Assembly: GCA_001915995.1 (NCBI GenBank)
Contig: MNRO01000008.1
Location: 1-64,000, forward strand
DNA length: 64,000 nucleotides
Direction: 5' to 3'
Source: Clostridium sp. 26_21
GTDB lineage: Bacteria > Bacillota > Clostridia > TANB77 > CAG-508
Below are positions 33,125 to 41,444 of this stretch, one piece after another (position 1 is the stretch's first letter; the number at the start of each line of letters is the position of its first letter). The position numbers and the translations under genes are program-made. Under the pieces are notes generated by a model, which was given only the letters and a program-made list of their open reading frames with translations, did no database searches and had not been told where the DNA came from.

Positions 33125-34576
33125 ATGAAGAAAGTGAAAATATTTACCATTATATTAGCAATTATATTAATAACAATGATTGCATTTGGAGGAATTTATG
33201 TTCAAAAACAAAATAGAATGGAAAATAAAGTAAAAGACTATGAATTAGGTAGAGAACTAAAAAGTCAAAGAGTGGTTGAATTAAAAATAAAAGAAGTTGA
33301 AAACGATTCTACTAATTCAGAAGAAGAAAAAAAAGAAACAGCAGAAACAACAGAAAGTTCAGAAAAAAATGTAGAAGAATTAAATGAAAGTGATTTTGAA
33401 AATGCAAAAAAAGTAATGGAAAAAAGATTACAATATTTAGGTGCAACAGATTATACAATATCATTAAATAAAGAAGATGGAACAGTAAGAGTTGAACTTC
33501 CAGAAAATAATAATACTGATATGTATATATATTATTTATATGCAAGTCAAAAAATCACAATAAAGGATGAAGAAGATAAAAAAATAATTTTAGATGATGA
33601 TATGATAAAAAAGGCAAAATATTCATATGTGAGTGATGCTAAAGGGGCATATCAAGTTTATGAAGAAATTGAACTAACAAAAGATGGACAAGCCAAATTG
33701 AATGAATTATTAAATGATTATGCCTTATTATCAACAGAAGTAACAGAAATAGAAAATGCAAAATCAAGCGAATCAACAAGTACAACTGAATCAACAACAG
33801 AAAATACATCTGAGACAAATGAAAACTCAACAACAGAAACAACAGAAAATACAGAAATAACAACAACTACTACAATAGAAGAAGAAAGTAAAACATCAAA
33901 AAAAGTAGCAAAAGTATATGTTAATGATACAGCATATGATGTAAATGTAATATCTAAAGGAAAAATAACTTTAAAAATAGGATCTGCATCATCAAATACA
34001 ACATCTGTAAATAATAATATTTCAAAAGCAGCAGAGATAGCTATGCTAGAAAATGCTGGAAAATTAAAATCAGATTATGAAGTAAATACAAATAGATATG
34101 AATATTCAAGTATAACACAAAGTGAAATTATGTATTTTGCTATGATAATATTGGCAATATTAGTAGTAGCATTAATAGTATTATGTATTATCTATAAAAA
34201 AGCTGGAATATTAGCAAGTATAGCTTTTATTGGCTTTTTATCAATATTTTCATTATTGCTAAGATATACAAATGTTGTAATATCATTAGATGGAATAAGT
34301 GCAATAATAATTATTATGATAATAAACTTTATAATAAATAAAGAAATATTAGCAAAAACAAAAAAAATAAATTTAGTAGACGAAGCTGTAAAAGCTACTT
34401 ATAAAAATGTATATTTAAAATTAATACCTGTAGGAATAATAACAATAGTATTCTGTTTAGCAAAATGGGAAAGTTTAAGCAGTTTTGGAATGATAATGTT
34501 CTGGGGACTAATATTAACAGCAATATATAACTTTGTAATAACAAGAACATTATTAAAATTAAGAGAAAACAAATAG
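33125..34576 (+). CDS. SecD-like membrane protein, divergent
   Basis: 483 aa. One N-terminal transmembrane helix (about 5-25) is followed by an outside region of about 310 residues. That region holds FENAKKVMEKRLQYLGATDYTIS, which resembles the P1 head of SecD, and a Ser/Thr/Glu low-complexity insert (about 217-262). The C-terminal 150 residues have about five transmembrane helices. SecD with SecF uses the proton gradient to help protein translocation. The canonical SecD motifs in the membrane part are not recognisable, so activity is uncertain. The secF-like gene follows, which supports the assignment. ATG 33125 follows GAAGGAATTAAGTG. Confidence 0.6.
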   Translation: MKKVKIFTIILAIILITMIAFGGIYVQKQNRMENKVKDYELGRELKSQRVVELKIKEVENDSTNSEEEKKETAETTESSEKNVEELNESDFENAKKVMEKRLQYLGATDYTISLNKEDGTVRVELPENNNTDMYIYYLYASQKITIKDEEDKKIILDDDMIKKAKYSYVSDAKGAYQVYEEIELTKDGQAKLNELLNDYALLSTEVTEIENAKSSESTSTTESTTENTSETNENSTTETTENTEITTTTTIEEESKTSKKVAKVYVNDTAYDVNVISKGKITLKIGSASSNTTSVNNNISKAAEIAMLENAGKLKSDYEVNTNRYEYSSITQSEIMYFAMIILAILVVALIVLCIIYKKAGILASIAFIGFLSIFSLLLRYTNVVISLDGISAIIIIMIINFIINKEILAKTKKINLVDEAVKATYKNVYLKLIPVGIITIVFCLAKWESLSSFGMIMFWGLILTAIYNFVITRTLLKLRENK

Positions 34577-34586
34577 AATATAGAAA

Positions 34587-34627
34587 GGAGAGGGTACTAA
34601 CAAATTAGTTAGTACCTGCTAGAGAAA
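34587..34627 (+). promoter_or_regulatory. Shine-Dalgarno, stem-loop and spacer before the secF-like gene
   Basis: GGAG (34587-34590, within AAAGGAG) is 37 nt from ATG 34628. A perfect 9-bp hairpin GGTACTAAC / GTTAGTACC with a 6-nt loop fills 34593-34616. Removing its 24 nt leaves 13 nt. No T-run follows. Confidence 0.7.
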
Positions 34628-35263
34628 ATGAAGAAAAGAAATGTAATTATACTAGCAATAGCAATGATAATTATAATTGCAGGAGTTATAGTAACTTTTA
34701 CAATTGGATTTAATAAACAACTAAGATATCAAGAAAGTCAAAAAATAGATATATATGTAGCAAGTGAAGTTGATGTAAAAAAGATTAAAGACATAGCAAA
34801 CGAAGTACTTGGAAGAAATAATATGGTACAAACAATAGAAATATATCAAGATATGGTAACAATAAGAGCAAAATCAATATCTGATGAACAAAAAGACACA
34901 ATTGTAAATAAAGTAAAAGAAAATTATGAATTTGAGCAAACAGCAGAAAATACAGAAATAAGTAATATACCAGCTACAAGAATAAGAGATATATTAAAAA
35001 AATATATTCTCCCAATGTCATTATCTTTTGTAATAATATTAGTTTATATGACTGTAAGATATCATGAAAAAGGAATGTTAAAAGTAATGCTACAAACAAT
35101 AGTATTTCCAGCAATATGTGAGATAATATTATGTTGCTTGATAGCAATTACAAGGATGCCAGTTGGAGTATATACACCAACATTAATTTTGATTGTATAT
35201 TTAGCTTCAATAACTTATACTGTTATAAGAATAGAAAATCAACCAGATGTAGCAAAAAAATAA
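34628..35263 (+). CDS. SecF-like membrane protein, short
   Basis: 211 aa against about 300 for typical SecF. One N-terminal transmembrane helix, an outside domain of about 95 residues, then three or four helices beginning at LPMSLSFVIILVYMTVRYHEKGM, the point that resembles SecF (SVIIILIYIAIRF in relatives). The usual GG-motif head and the later SecF helices are missing or unrecognisable. It presumably pairs with the SecD-like protein upstream. Its start lies behind a stem-loop. Confidence 0.6.
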   Translation: MKKRNVIILAIAMIIIIAGVIVTFTIGFNKQLRYQESQKIDIYVASEVDVKKIKDIANEVLGRNNMVQTIEIYQDMVTIRAKSISDEQKDTIVNKVKENYEFEQTAENTEISNIPATRIRDILKKYILPMSLSFVIILVYMTVRYHEKGMLKVMLQTIVFPAICEIILCCLIAITRMPVGVYTPTLILIVYLASITYTVIRIENQPDVAKK

Positions 35264-35265
35264 AC

Positions 35266-35547
35266 TTAATATGGATAGCGTTCAAATAAATATTTAATAA
35301 TATCATTAGAATTTGCTGGTGAAACTTTGATGAATATATTCTTATCAAGGGTAATCCACATAATTAAATTAAAAGAATTAATATTGTCGATAAATGCGGC
35401 AACAATTTCAGAAATTTCAATAGGATTAGAAAAATCTTTTTGCCAAATATTAGATTTTTCTAGTTCTATTTTTGTATTTGAAAATTTATTTAAAAATTCT
35501 TCAATATCTCCATCTTTTTTTGATAATAAAATTACTCTTGCATTCAT
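35266..35547 (-). CDS. Small hypothetical protein
   Basis: 93 aa. The start follows GAAAGGATTTTATT on the minus strand, a good ribosome site, so it is probably real. Sequence: an alternating alpha/beta small soluble protein with no cysteine and no membrane helix; no family recognised. It is convergent with the secF-like gene, with 2 nt between the stop codons and no terminator hairpin visible between them. Confidence 0.65.
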   Translation of the reverse strand: MNARVILLSKKDGDIEEFLNKFSNTKIELEKSNIWQKDFSNPIEISEIVAAFIDNINSFNLIMWITLDKNIFIKVSPANSNDIIKYLFERYPY

Positions 35548-35660
35548 AATAAAATCCTTTCAATAAATATTATTTGATAAAAAAATAAAAATATTCATTA
35601 GAATAAAACTATAATAAAAGAGCATAATAAAAATGTTCTATTATTTATCAGGAGGTTATT

Positions 35661-35828
35661 ATGGAAAAAAATCAAAGAATAAATTGTACTGTTCAAAGTT
35701 GTGCATATCAAGATGAAAATTCAAAATGCTGTACATTACATGCAATCAATGTAGTTCCTACACCAAATAATAATTCAATGAAATCTGATGAATCAAAATG
35801 TGGAAGTTATGAATGTAGCAATAATTAG
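35661..35828 (+). CDS. DUF1540-like small Cys-rich protein
   Basis: 55 aa. MEKNQRINCTVQSCAYQDEN is followed by SKCCTLHAINV and ends KCGSYECSNN. The pattern I-x-C-x4-C-x7-9-C-x5-I-x-V with a last Cys pair fits the DUF1540 family, found in many spore-forming Firmicutes and thought to bind metal. The Shine-Dalgarno CAGGAGG is 7 nt before the ATG. Confidence 0.8.
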   Translation: MEKNQRINCTVQSCAYQDENSKCCTLHAINVVPTPNNNSMKSDESKCGSYECSNN

Positions 35829-35852
35829 TTGTGAAATAGGATATTTTGCGTA

Positions 35853-35881
35853 AAAAAAATCACCTAATAGGTGATTTTTTC
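35853..35881. terminator. Bidirectional terminator
   Basis: AAAAAATCACC / GGTGATTTTTT with a 4-nt loop (TAAT or near) between the convergent DUF1540 and smpB genes. Confidence 0.9.
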
Positions 35882-35897
35882 TATATTATAAAGTTAT

Positions 35898-36362
35898 TTA
35901 GCTATTATCTCTTATTTTTTGTCTCATGGCTTTTTGCATTCTTCTTTCAGCATCTTTTTTTGCAATATCTTGACGCTTATCATAAAGCTTTTTACCTTTT
36001 CCAACACCTAATTCAAGTTTTACCAAACTACCTTTGAAATATAAAGAAATAGGTACTAAAGAATAACCATCAACTTTTACTTTTGAATATAATTTTAATA
36101 ATTCTCTTTTATTTAATAATAATTTTCTATCACGTAGAGGATCTTTATTATAAATATTTCCATGTTCATATGGGCTTATATGCATAGAATATATATAACA
36201 TTCTCCATCTTTAAAACCGGCATAACTATCTTTTAGGTTTACTTTCCCAGCTCTTATAGATTTTATTTCTGTTCCAGTTAAAACAATTCCAGCTTCATAT
36301 TTATCTTCAATATTAAAATTGTGATATGCAACTGGATTTTTTGCTATTAATTTAGTATCCAT
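35898..36362 (-). CDS. smpB: SsrA-binding protein SmpB
   Basis: 154 aa. It binds tmRNA and brings it to stalled ribosomes. AGIVLTGTEIKSIRAGKVNLKDSYA, MHISPYEHGN and the C-terminal GVGKGKKLYDKRQDIAKKDAERRM are diagnostic. The start follows GAAAGGAATTATATTT. No ssrA gene is visible nearby on either strand. Confidence 0.97.
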   Translation of the reverse strand: MDTKLIAKNPVAYHNFNIEDKYEAGIVLTGTEIKSIRAGKVNLKDSYAGFKDGECYIYSMHISPYEHGNIYNKDPLRDRKLLLNKRELLKLYSKVKVDGYSLVPISLYFKGSLVKLELGVGKGKKLYDKRQDIAKKDAERRMQKAMRQKIRDNS

Positions 36363-36384
36363 AAATATAATTCCTTTCGAGAAT

Positions 36385-36413
36385 ATTGTACTCTAAAAAG
36401 TGGAAAAAATCAA
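36385..36413 (-). promoter_or_regulatory. Promoter of smpB
   Basis: On the minus strand TTGATT (36413-36408) and TACAAT (36390-36385) with a 17-bp spacer. Confidence 0.8.
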
Positions 36414-36421
36414 TATCAGTA

Positions 36422-36450
36422 TTGATTTTATTAATACATTATTATAAAAT
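36422..36450 (+). promoter_or_regulatory. Promoter of the ROK kinase-mtaB pair
   Basis: TTGATT and TAAAAT with a 17-bp spacer. Its -35 and the smpB -35 form the palindrome AATCAATA-TCAG-TATTGATT. Confidence 0.8.
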
Positions 36451-36479
36451 ATGATATATAAATAATAGGAGAAAAATAA

Positions 36480-37391
36480 ATGAAAATAGGAATAGATATA
36501 GGTGGGAGCCATGTAGGAATAGGATTAGTAGACGAATTTGGAAATATACAACAGAAAAAAGAAAAATATATAGTAGAAAAAGTTGAAAACGAAAGTCAAA
36601 TAAGTAAACGAAATCTAAAAGAAGAAATAACACAATTTATAATACAAACAATAAAAGAATATCAAAAAATGGACTTTGTAGAAAGTGTAGGAATAGCAGT
36701 ACCAGGAACAGTAAATCAAACAACAATTATAAAAGCAGTAAACTTAGGAATAGAAAATTATGAAATAACACCAATAATAGAAAAAGAGACAGGAACAAAA
36801 ATAAAATTAAAAAATGATGCCAAATGTTCAGCATTAGCAGAACAAAAATATGGAAATTTTAGCGAATGTAAAAATGGACTATTTCTATGTATTGGAACAG
36901 GAGTTGGCGGAGCAGTAATATATAATGAAAAAGTATTAGAAGCTAAGGATGTACCAGGATTTGAATTTAGTCATATGATAATACAAAAAAATGGATTACA
37001 ATGTAATTGTGGAAAAAGAGGCTGTTTTGAAATATATGCAAGCCTAAAGAGATTTAAGGAAAAAATTGCATATGAATTTAATTTAACAACTCTTAGAAAT
37101 GAAGAAATAATAAAAATTATATTAAACAATAAAGATGATGTAAGATTAAAATATTTATTAAATGAATATATAGAAAACTTAGCAATAGGAATATCAAATC
37201 TGATTAATATATTTGAACCAGAAAAGATATTAATAGGAGGAGGATTTTCGGATTATAAAGAAATATTACTAGAGCCATTAAAACAACAACTTTTAACAGG
37301 AAACTTGCTATTTAACAAAAGAGATGATATAATAATTCAGCTTGCAAAATTCAAAAACGATGCAGGAATTATAGGAGCAACTCTAATATAA
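36480..37391 (+). CDS. ROK-family sugar kinase (glucokinase-like)
   Basis: 303 aa. The N-terminal phosphate loop is IGIDIGGSHVGIGLVD, and the second is FLCIGTGVGGAVI. The ROK zinc site is CNCGKRGCFEIYAS with GFEFSH upstream. No N-terminal DNA-binding domain is present, so it is an enzyme rather than a repressor. Glucose or an N-acyl hexosamine are the usual substrates. It is 16 nt upstream of mtaB. Confidence 0.88.
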   Translation: MKIGIDIGGSHVGIGLVDEFGNIQQKKEKYIVEKVENESQISKRNLKEEITQFIIQTIKEYQKMDFVESVGIAVPGTVNQTTIIKAVNLGIENYEITPIIEKETGTKIKLKNDAKCSALAEQKYGNFSECKNGLFLCIGTGVGGAVIYNEKVLEAKDVPGFEFSHMIIQKNGLQCNCGKRGCFEIYASLKRFKEKIAYEFNLTTLRNEEIIKIILNNKDDVRLKYLLNEYIENLAIGISNLINIFEPEKILIGGGFSDYKEILLEPLKQQLLTGNLLFNKRDDIIIQLAKFKNDAGIIGATLI

Positions 37392-37407
37392 AAAGGAATG
37401 AAATAAA

Positions 37408-38700
37408 ATGAAAAAAAGAGTATCATTTATAACACTAGGATGTAAAGTAAACCAATATGAAACAAATGCTATGATGCAAAAATTCCAAGAAAATGGATAT
37501 GAAATTGTAGAAATAGATGATGTATCAGATATATGTGTTGTAAATACATGTACAGTAACAAATATGTCTGATAGAAAGTCAAGACAAGCATTAAGAAAAG
37601 TAAAAGATAAAAATCAAAATGCAATAATAGTAGCAACAGGATGTTATGCTCAAAGCTCAAAAGAAGAACTTGAAAAAATGCCTGAAATTGATGTAGTACT
37701 TGGAAATGAAGAAAAAAGAGATATAGTAAAATATGTAGAAAAATATTTTGAACAAAATCAAAAACTAATATCAGTTCAAGATATATCAGCCCAAAAAGAA
37801 TTTGAAGATATGGGACAAATTTCATATACTGAAAAAATAAGAGCAGTAATAAAAGTACAAGATGGATGTAATCAATTTTGCTCATATTGTATAATTCCAT
37901 ATGCAAGAGGAAGAGTGCGTAGTAGAAAAATAGAAAGTATAATAAAAGAAATAGAGCAGATTGCACAAAAAGGAATAAAAGAAGTTGTAATAACAGGAAT
38001 ACATCTTGCATCATATGGAAAAGACTTTGAGGAAAATATAGGGTTAATAGATTTGTTAGAAGAAATAAATAAAGTAGATGGAATAGTAAGAATAAGATTA
38101 GGATCATTAGAACCTAAAATAATAACAGAAGAATTTATGCAAAGACTAATAAAGCTTCAAAAAATATGTCATCATTTTCATTTATCATTACAAAGTGGAT
38201 GTGATAATACATTAAAAAGAATGAATAGAAAATATACAACAGAAGAATTCAAAGAAATAGTGCAAAGATTAAGAAGATATTATGATGATGTAATATTAAC
38301 AACAGATATAATAGTTGGTTTTCCAGGGGAAACTGATGAAGACTTTGAAACAACATATAATTATTTAGAAGAAATTAGTTTTTATAAAATGCACGTATTT
38401 CCATATTCACCAAGAAAAGGAACTGTTGCAGCAAAAATGCCAAATCAAATTCAAGGTGATATAAAGGAAAAAAGAAGTAAAAGATTAATAGAATTATCAA
38501 ATGAAAATCAAAAAAAATACAATCAAAAAATAATTGGAAAAGATGTAGAAGTATTATTTGAAGAAAAAAATAAAGAAGGATATTATAAAGGACATACTCA
38601 AAATTACATATTAGTTGAATATAAAACAAATAAAGAATTAGAAAATCAAATAGTAAAAGTAAATATAAAAAAAGCAGAAATAGAATATGTTATTGGATAG
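37408..38700 (+). CDS. mtaB: tRNA (N6-threonylcarbamoyladenosine37-C2) methylthiotransferase MtaB
   Basis: 430 aa radical SAM enzyme turning t6A37 into ms2t6A in tRNAs reading ANN codons. TLGCKVNQYE, NTCTVTNMSDRKSRQA and TGCYAQ give the N-terminal cluster cysteines; CNQFCSYCIIPYARG gives the radical SAM cysteines. The TLGCKVNQYE wording separates MtaB from MiaB and RimO. A C-terminal TRAM region is present. The window thus has two methylthiotransferases, RimO and MtaB. Confidence 0.95.
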   Translation: MKKRVSFITLGCKVNQYETNAMMQKFQENGYEIVEIDDVSDICVVNTCTVTNMSDRKSRQALRKVKDKNQNAIIVATGCYAQSSKEELEKMPEIDVVLGNEEKRDIVKYVEKYFEQNQKLISVQDISAQKEFEDMGQISYTEKIRAVIKVQDGCNQFCSYCIIPYARGRVRSRKIESIIKEIEQIAQKGIKEVVITGIHLASYGKDFEENIGLIDLLEEINKVDGIVRIRLGSLEPKIITEEFMQRLIKLQKICHHFHLSLQSGCDNTLKRMNRKYTTEEFKEIVQRLRRYYDDVILTTDIIVGFPGETDEDFETTYNYLEEISFYKMHVFPYSPRKGTVAAKMPNQIQGDIKEKRSKRLIELSNENQKKYNQKIIGKDVEVLFEEKNKEGYYKGHTQNYILVEYKTNKELENQIVKVNIKKAEIEYVIG

Positions 38701-38750
38701 ATATGTTACAATTGTAATATTTTTGTAATAAAAACTTAATACAAAATATC

Positions 38751-38779
38751 TTGAAAAAAAAATATATATATTGTATAAA
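38751..38779 (+). promoter_or_regulatory. Promoter
   Basis: TTGAAA and TATAAA with a 17-bp spacer, upstream of the gene at 38815. Confidence 0.6.
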
Positions 38780-38814
38780 TATTATAAGTAATAAAACACA
38801 AAGGAGGAAATAGC

Positions 38815-39168
38815 ATGGCAAATATAGAAGAAGTTTCAGGAGTTTTTGGTGGAGTAAAAACAGATGAACCAATACAAAATTGTGAAAATAGTGGAATAGG
38901 AATTGAAAATGCAATAAGTATTAATGGTGAAAATGCAATTAATGCTGGTGGTGTTGAAACAAATGTTGGAACAAATTTACCAGCAAAAAATACTTTTTGG
39001 AATAAAGTAAAATCAGTATTATTTTATGAAATAAAAATAGAACTATCACCATATGAGCAAAAAGTAGAAAATGAAATTAATGAATTTTTACATCAAGAAG
39101 TTACTTGGAAAAAGGTAAAAGATTTCTTATTTCAAGAAGTAACATTTGGAAAAAAGAAGAATGTGTAG
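38815..39168 (+). CDS. Hypothetical protein with a C-terminal internal repeat
   Basis: 117 aa, no family recognised. The first half is rich in Asn, Gly and Ala (ENAISINGENAINAGG). The second half repeats a motif: FWNKVKSVLFYEIKI, then TWKKVKDFLFQEVTF, 57 residues apart. The Shine-Dalgarno AAAGGAGG is strong, with its own promoter and terminator, so this is a single-gene unit. It stands where secY usually precedes adk. Confidence 0.7.
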   Translation: MANIEEVSGVFGGVKTDEPIQNCENSGIGIENAISINGENAINAGGVETNVGTNLPAKNTFWNKVKSVLFYEIKIELSPYEQKVENEINEFLHQEVTWKKVKDFLFQEVTFGKKKNV

Positions 39169-39190
39169 AATAAATTAATGAAAAAAGTAA

Positions 39191-39220
39191 AAAATAGCAA
39201 GAAAGACTTGCTATTTTTTT
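39191..39220 (+). terminator. Intrinsic terminator
   Basis: AAAATAGCAAG / CTTGCTATTTT with a 5-nt loop and seven T. Its right arm overlaps the next -35. Confidence 0.92.
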
Positions 39221-39236
39221 GATTTTAGAGTAAAAT
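39208..39236 (+). promoter_or_regulatory. Probable promoter of the adk ribosomal operon
   Basis: TTGCTA (39208-39213, inside the terminator arm) and TAAAAT (39231-39236) with a 17-bp spacer, 88 bp upstream of adk. Confidence 0.55.
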
Positions 39237-39323
39237 ATAGTCGTCAAAAATAGGCATATAGCCTAAAAGAGAGGGAAAATAGTAATAAGAGCTAATAAAA
39301 CCTCAAGAAAGGAAAGAAAAAAT

Positions 39324-39989
39324 ATGAATATAATTATGTTAGGAGCACAAGGAACAGGAAAAGGAACTGTTGCAGGATTAATCAGTGAACAAACAGGATT
39401 ACCACAAATATCAACAGGAGATATATTCAGAAAAAATATAAGTGAGAAAACACCACTTGGAGTAGAAGCTGACAAATATATATCAAAAGGAAATTTAGTA
39501 CCAGATGATATAACGGTACCAATGGTTGAAGACAGATTAACATGGGATGATGCTAAAAATGGTGTAATATTAGATGGATTTCCAAGAACAATAGAACAAG
39601 CAGAAAAACTAGATAAAATCTTAGCTAAGAAAGGTGAAAAAATAGATTTAGTAATAAATCTAGTAACACCAAAAGAAGAGATAATAGACAGAATGCTAAC
39701 AAGAAGAGTTTGTACAAATCAAGATTGTAAAGCAACATATAATATAAAATTACATCCACCAGTAAAAGAAGGAATCTGTGACAAATGTGGTTCACCACTA
39801 AAACAAAGAGCAGATGACTCAGATCCAGAAGCAATAAAAAGAAGATTAGAAATTTATGAAGAAAAAACAAGCCCATTAGTAGAATATTATAAAGAAAAAG
39901 GTGTACTAAGAACAGAAACAGTTAGTATATCAATAAATAGAATGGGAAAAGATGTTGCAAATGATGTTGTAAGAGACATAAAAAAATAG
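39324..39989 (+). CDS. adk: Adenylate kinase
   Basis: 221 aa long-form enzyme; AMP + ATP to 2 ADP. The P-loop is GAQGTGKGT, the AMP site ISTGDIFR, and LDGFPRTIEQA follows. The lid carries a zinc site with CTNQDC and CDKC, the Gram-positive zinc type. Normally secY lies directly upstream in this operon; here adk is the first gene after a terminator and promoter. The Shine-Dalgarno is AAGAAAGGA. Confidence 0.95.
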   Translation: MNIIMLGAQGTGKGTVAGLISEQTGLPQISTGDIFRKNISEKTPLGVEADKYISKGNLVPDDITVPMVEDRLTWDDAKNGVILDGFPRTIEQAEKLDKILAKKGEKIDLVINLVTPKEEIIDRMLTRRVCTNQDCKATYNIKLHPPVKEGICDKCGSPLKQRADDSDPEAIKRRLEIYEEKTSPLVEYYKEKGVLRTETVSISINRMGKDVANDVVRDIKK

Positions 39990-39995
39990 TTTAAA

Positions 39996-40021
39996 TAGCT
40001 TGCTTAAATATAAGCAAGCTA
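39996..40021 (+). other. Hairpin after adk
   Basis: A perfect 11-bp stem TAGCTTGCTTA / TAAGCAAGCTA with loop AATA and no T-run. It could be a processing site or a weak stop. Confidence 0.6.
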
Positions 40022-40078
40022 CATATTAATATTAGTATTGTGCCTAAAGAAAAAGACGCAAGTTTGTTAATACGCATC

Positions 40079-40110
40079 TAGTTTTGAAATAAAAAATTTT
40101 TTCAAAACTA
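40079..40110 (+). other. Hairpin before map
   Basis: A perfect 11-bp stem TAGTTTTGAAA / TTTCAAAACTA. T residues lie in the loop, not after the stem. Confidence 0.55.
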
Positions 40111-40141
40111 CAAATTATGTATTTTGAAGGGAAGAATAAAA

Positions 40142-40912
40142 ATGGTAACAATAAAATCAAAAAAAGAAATAGAATTAATGAGAGAAGCTGGAAGAGTAAC
40201 AGCTTTAACACATAAAGCAATAGAAGAAGCAATAAAACCAGGAATGACAACAGCAGATATAGACAGAATAGCTGAAGAAACAATGAAAAAAAATGGAGCA
40301 ATATCAGCAGAAAAAGGATATGATCCAGGAATAAGAGGAATACCACCATATCCAGCATCAACATGTATTTCAGTAAATGATGTAGTAATACATGGAATTC
40401 CATCAAACAAAACAATAATAAAAGATGGAGATATAGTAAGTGTAGACTTAGTAGCATTAAAAAACGGATATAATGGTGATGCAGCAAGAACATTTATGGT
40501 AGGAAATGTATCACCAGAAGCCAAAAGACTAGTAGAAGTAACAAAACAAGCATTTTTTGAAGGAATAAAATATGCTAGAAAAGGAAATAGAATTGGAGAT
40601 ATTTCACATGCAATTGGAGAATATGTAAAATCACAAGGATATTCTGTAGTAAGAGAATTTGAAGGACATGGAATAGGAAAAGAAATGCATGAAGAACCAG
40701 AAATACCAAATTACGGAAAAGCTGGAAGAGGAATAAGACTTGAACCTGGTATGACATTGGCAATAGAACCAATGGTAATTGCAGGAAAACCAGATATTTG
40801 GGAATTAGAAGATGGATGGACAATTGTAACACAAGATGGAAGTTTAGCAGCACATTATGAAAATACAATTTTAATTACAGAAAATGATCCAGAAATATTG
40901 ACAATCATTTAA
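40142..40912 (+). CDS. map: Methionine aminopeptidase, type I
   Basis: 256 aa. It removes the initiator Met from nascent proteins. Metal ligands sit in GDIVSVDLVALKNGYNGDAARTF (two Asp), GHGIGKEMHEEP (His), AIEPM and HYENTILIT (Glu). ATG 40142 follows GAAGGGAAGAATAAA; an in-frame start at 40124 lies in front of that site. Second gene of the operon. Confidence 0.96.
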   Translation: MVTIKSKKEIELMREAGRVTALTHKAIEEAIKPGMTTADIDRIAEETMKKNGAISAEKGYDPGIRGIPPYPASTCISVNDVVIHGIPSNKTIIKDGDIVSVDLVALKNGYNGDAARTFMVGNVSPEAKRLVEVTKQAFFEGIKYARKGNRIGDISHAIGEYVKSQGYSVVREFEGHGIGKEMHEEPEIPNYGKAGRGIRLEPGMTLAIEPMVIAGKPDIWELEDGWTIVTQDGSLAAHYENTILITENDPEILTII

Positions 40913-40940
40913 AAGTGTTATATAATAAATGAGTTAAAAC

Positions 40941-40961
40941 CCAATTTCTACGAAAAATTGG
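40941..40961 (+). other. Hairpin between map and infA
   Basis: CCAATTT / AAATTGG with a 7-nt loop and no T-run. The other 100 bases of this gap show nothing else I can name. Confidence 0.4.
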
Positions 40962-41037
40962 CAAAAAAGTAAGAAAAATCTAAATACAATAACATGTTTT
41001 TAGAATTTTATTGCTCTTTAAGAAGGAGGAAAAAAAC

Positions 41038-41256
41038 TTGGCAAAGGAAGATGTTATAGAAGTAGAAGGAGTAGTTGTTGAAACACTACCAAATACAACT
41101 TTTAAAGTAGAACTTGAAAATGGACACCAAATATTAGGCCATATTTCAGGAAAACTAAGAATGAACTATATAAAAATATTACCAGGAGACAAAGTAAAAG
41201 TTGAACTATCACCATATGACTTAACAAGAGGAAGAATTACTTGGAGAGCAAAATAA
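41038..41256 (+). CDS. infA: Translation initiation factor IF-1, TTG start
   Basis: 72 aa, exact family length when started at TTG 41038: (M)AKEDVIEVEGVVVETLPNTTFKVELENGH ... RGRITWRAK, quoted in part. It binds the ribosomal A site during initiation. GAAGGAGGA precedes the TTG by 8 nt. An upstream frame start at 41011 would run through the Shine-Dalgarno, so TTG is preferred. Confidence 0.95.
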   Translation: MAKEDVIEVEGVVVETLPNTTFKVELENGHQILGHISGKLRMNYIKILPGDKVKVELSPYDLTRGRITWRAK

Positions 41257-41271
41257 AATTTAAAAAACATA

Positions 41272-41299
41272 TTGGAATTTATGAAGAATATTATAAAAT
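41272..41299 (+). promoter_or_regulatory. Possible internal promoter for rpmJ onward
   Basis: TTGGAA and TAAAAT with a 16-bp spacer in the long infA-rpmJ gap. Confidence 0.35.
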
Positions 41300-41338
41300 A
41301 AATTTGAAACGTAAATTAACCCAATTATATAAAAATCA

Positions 41339-41414
41339 AGTTTGAAGACACAACTTAATTCACAAGGCGAAGGTCATTCCTTAGCCCAAGTGGAATGCGG
41401 CAAGCTAAGGAATG
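41339..41414 (+). ncRNA. Structured leader between infA and rpmJ
   Basis: A small hairpin AAGTT / AACTT is followed by an 11-bp perfect stem CATTCCTTAGC (41375-41385) / GCTAAGGAATG (41404-41414). The loop holds a second GGAATG (41392-41397) that can pair instead with the same CATTCC. I do not recognise a described r-protein leader. Confidence 0.55.
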
Positions 41415-41444
41415 TCTGAAGACAATTTAAGGAGGTGCAAAGAA

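Noticed and set aside
33301..33400. Simple-repeat tract in the secD-like gene as a phase-variation site
   Set aside because: Glu/Lys/Thr-rich codons (GAA, ACA) repeat irregularly; no run of identical units long enough for slippage was found.
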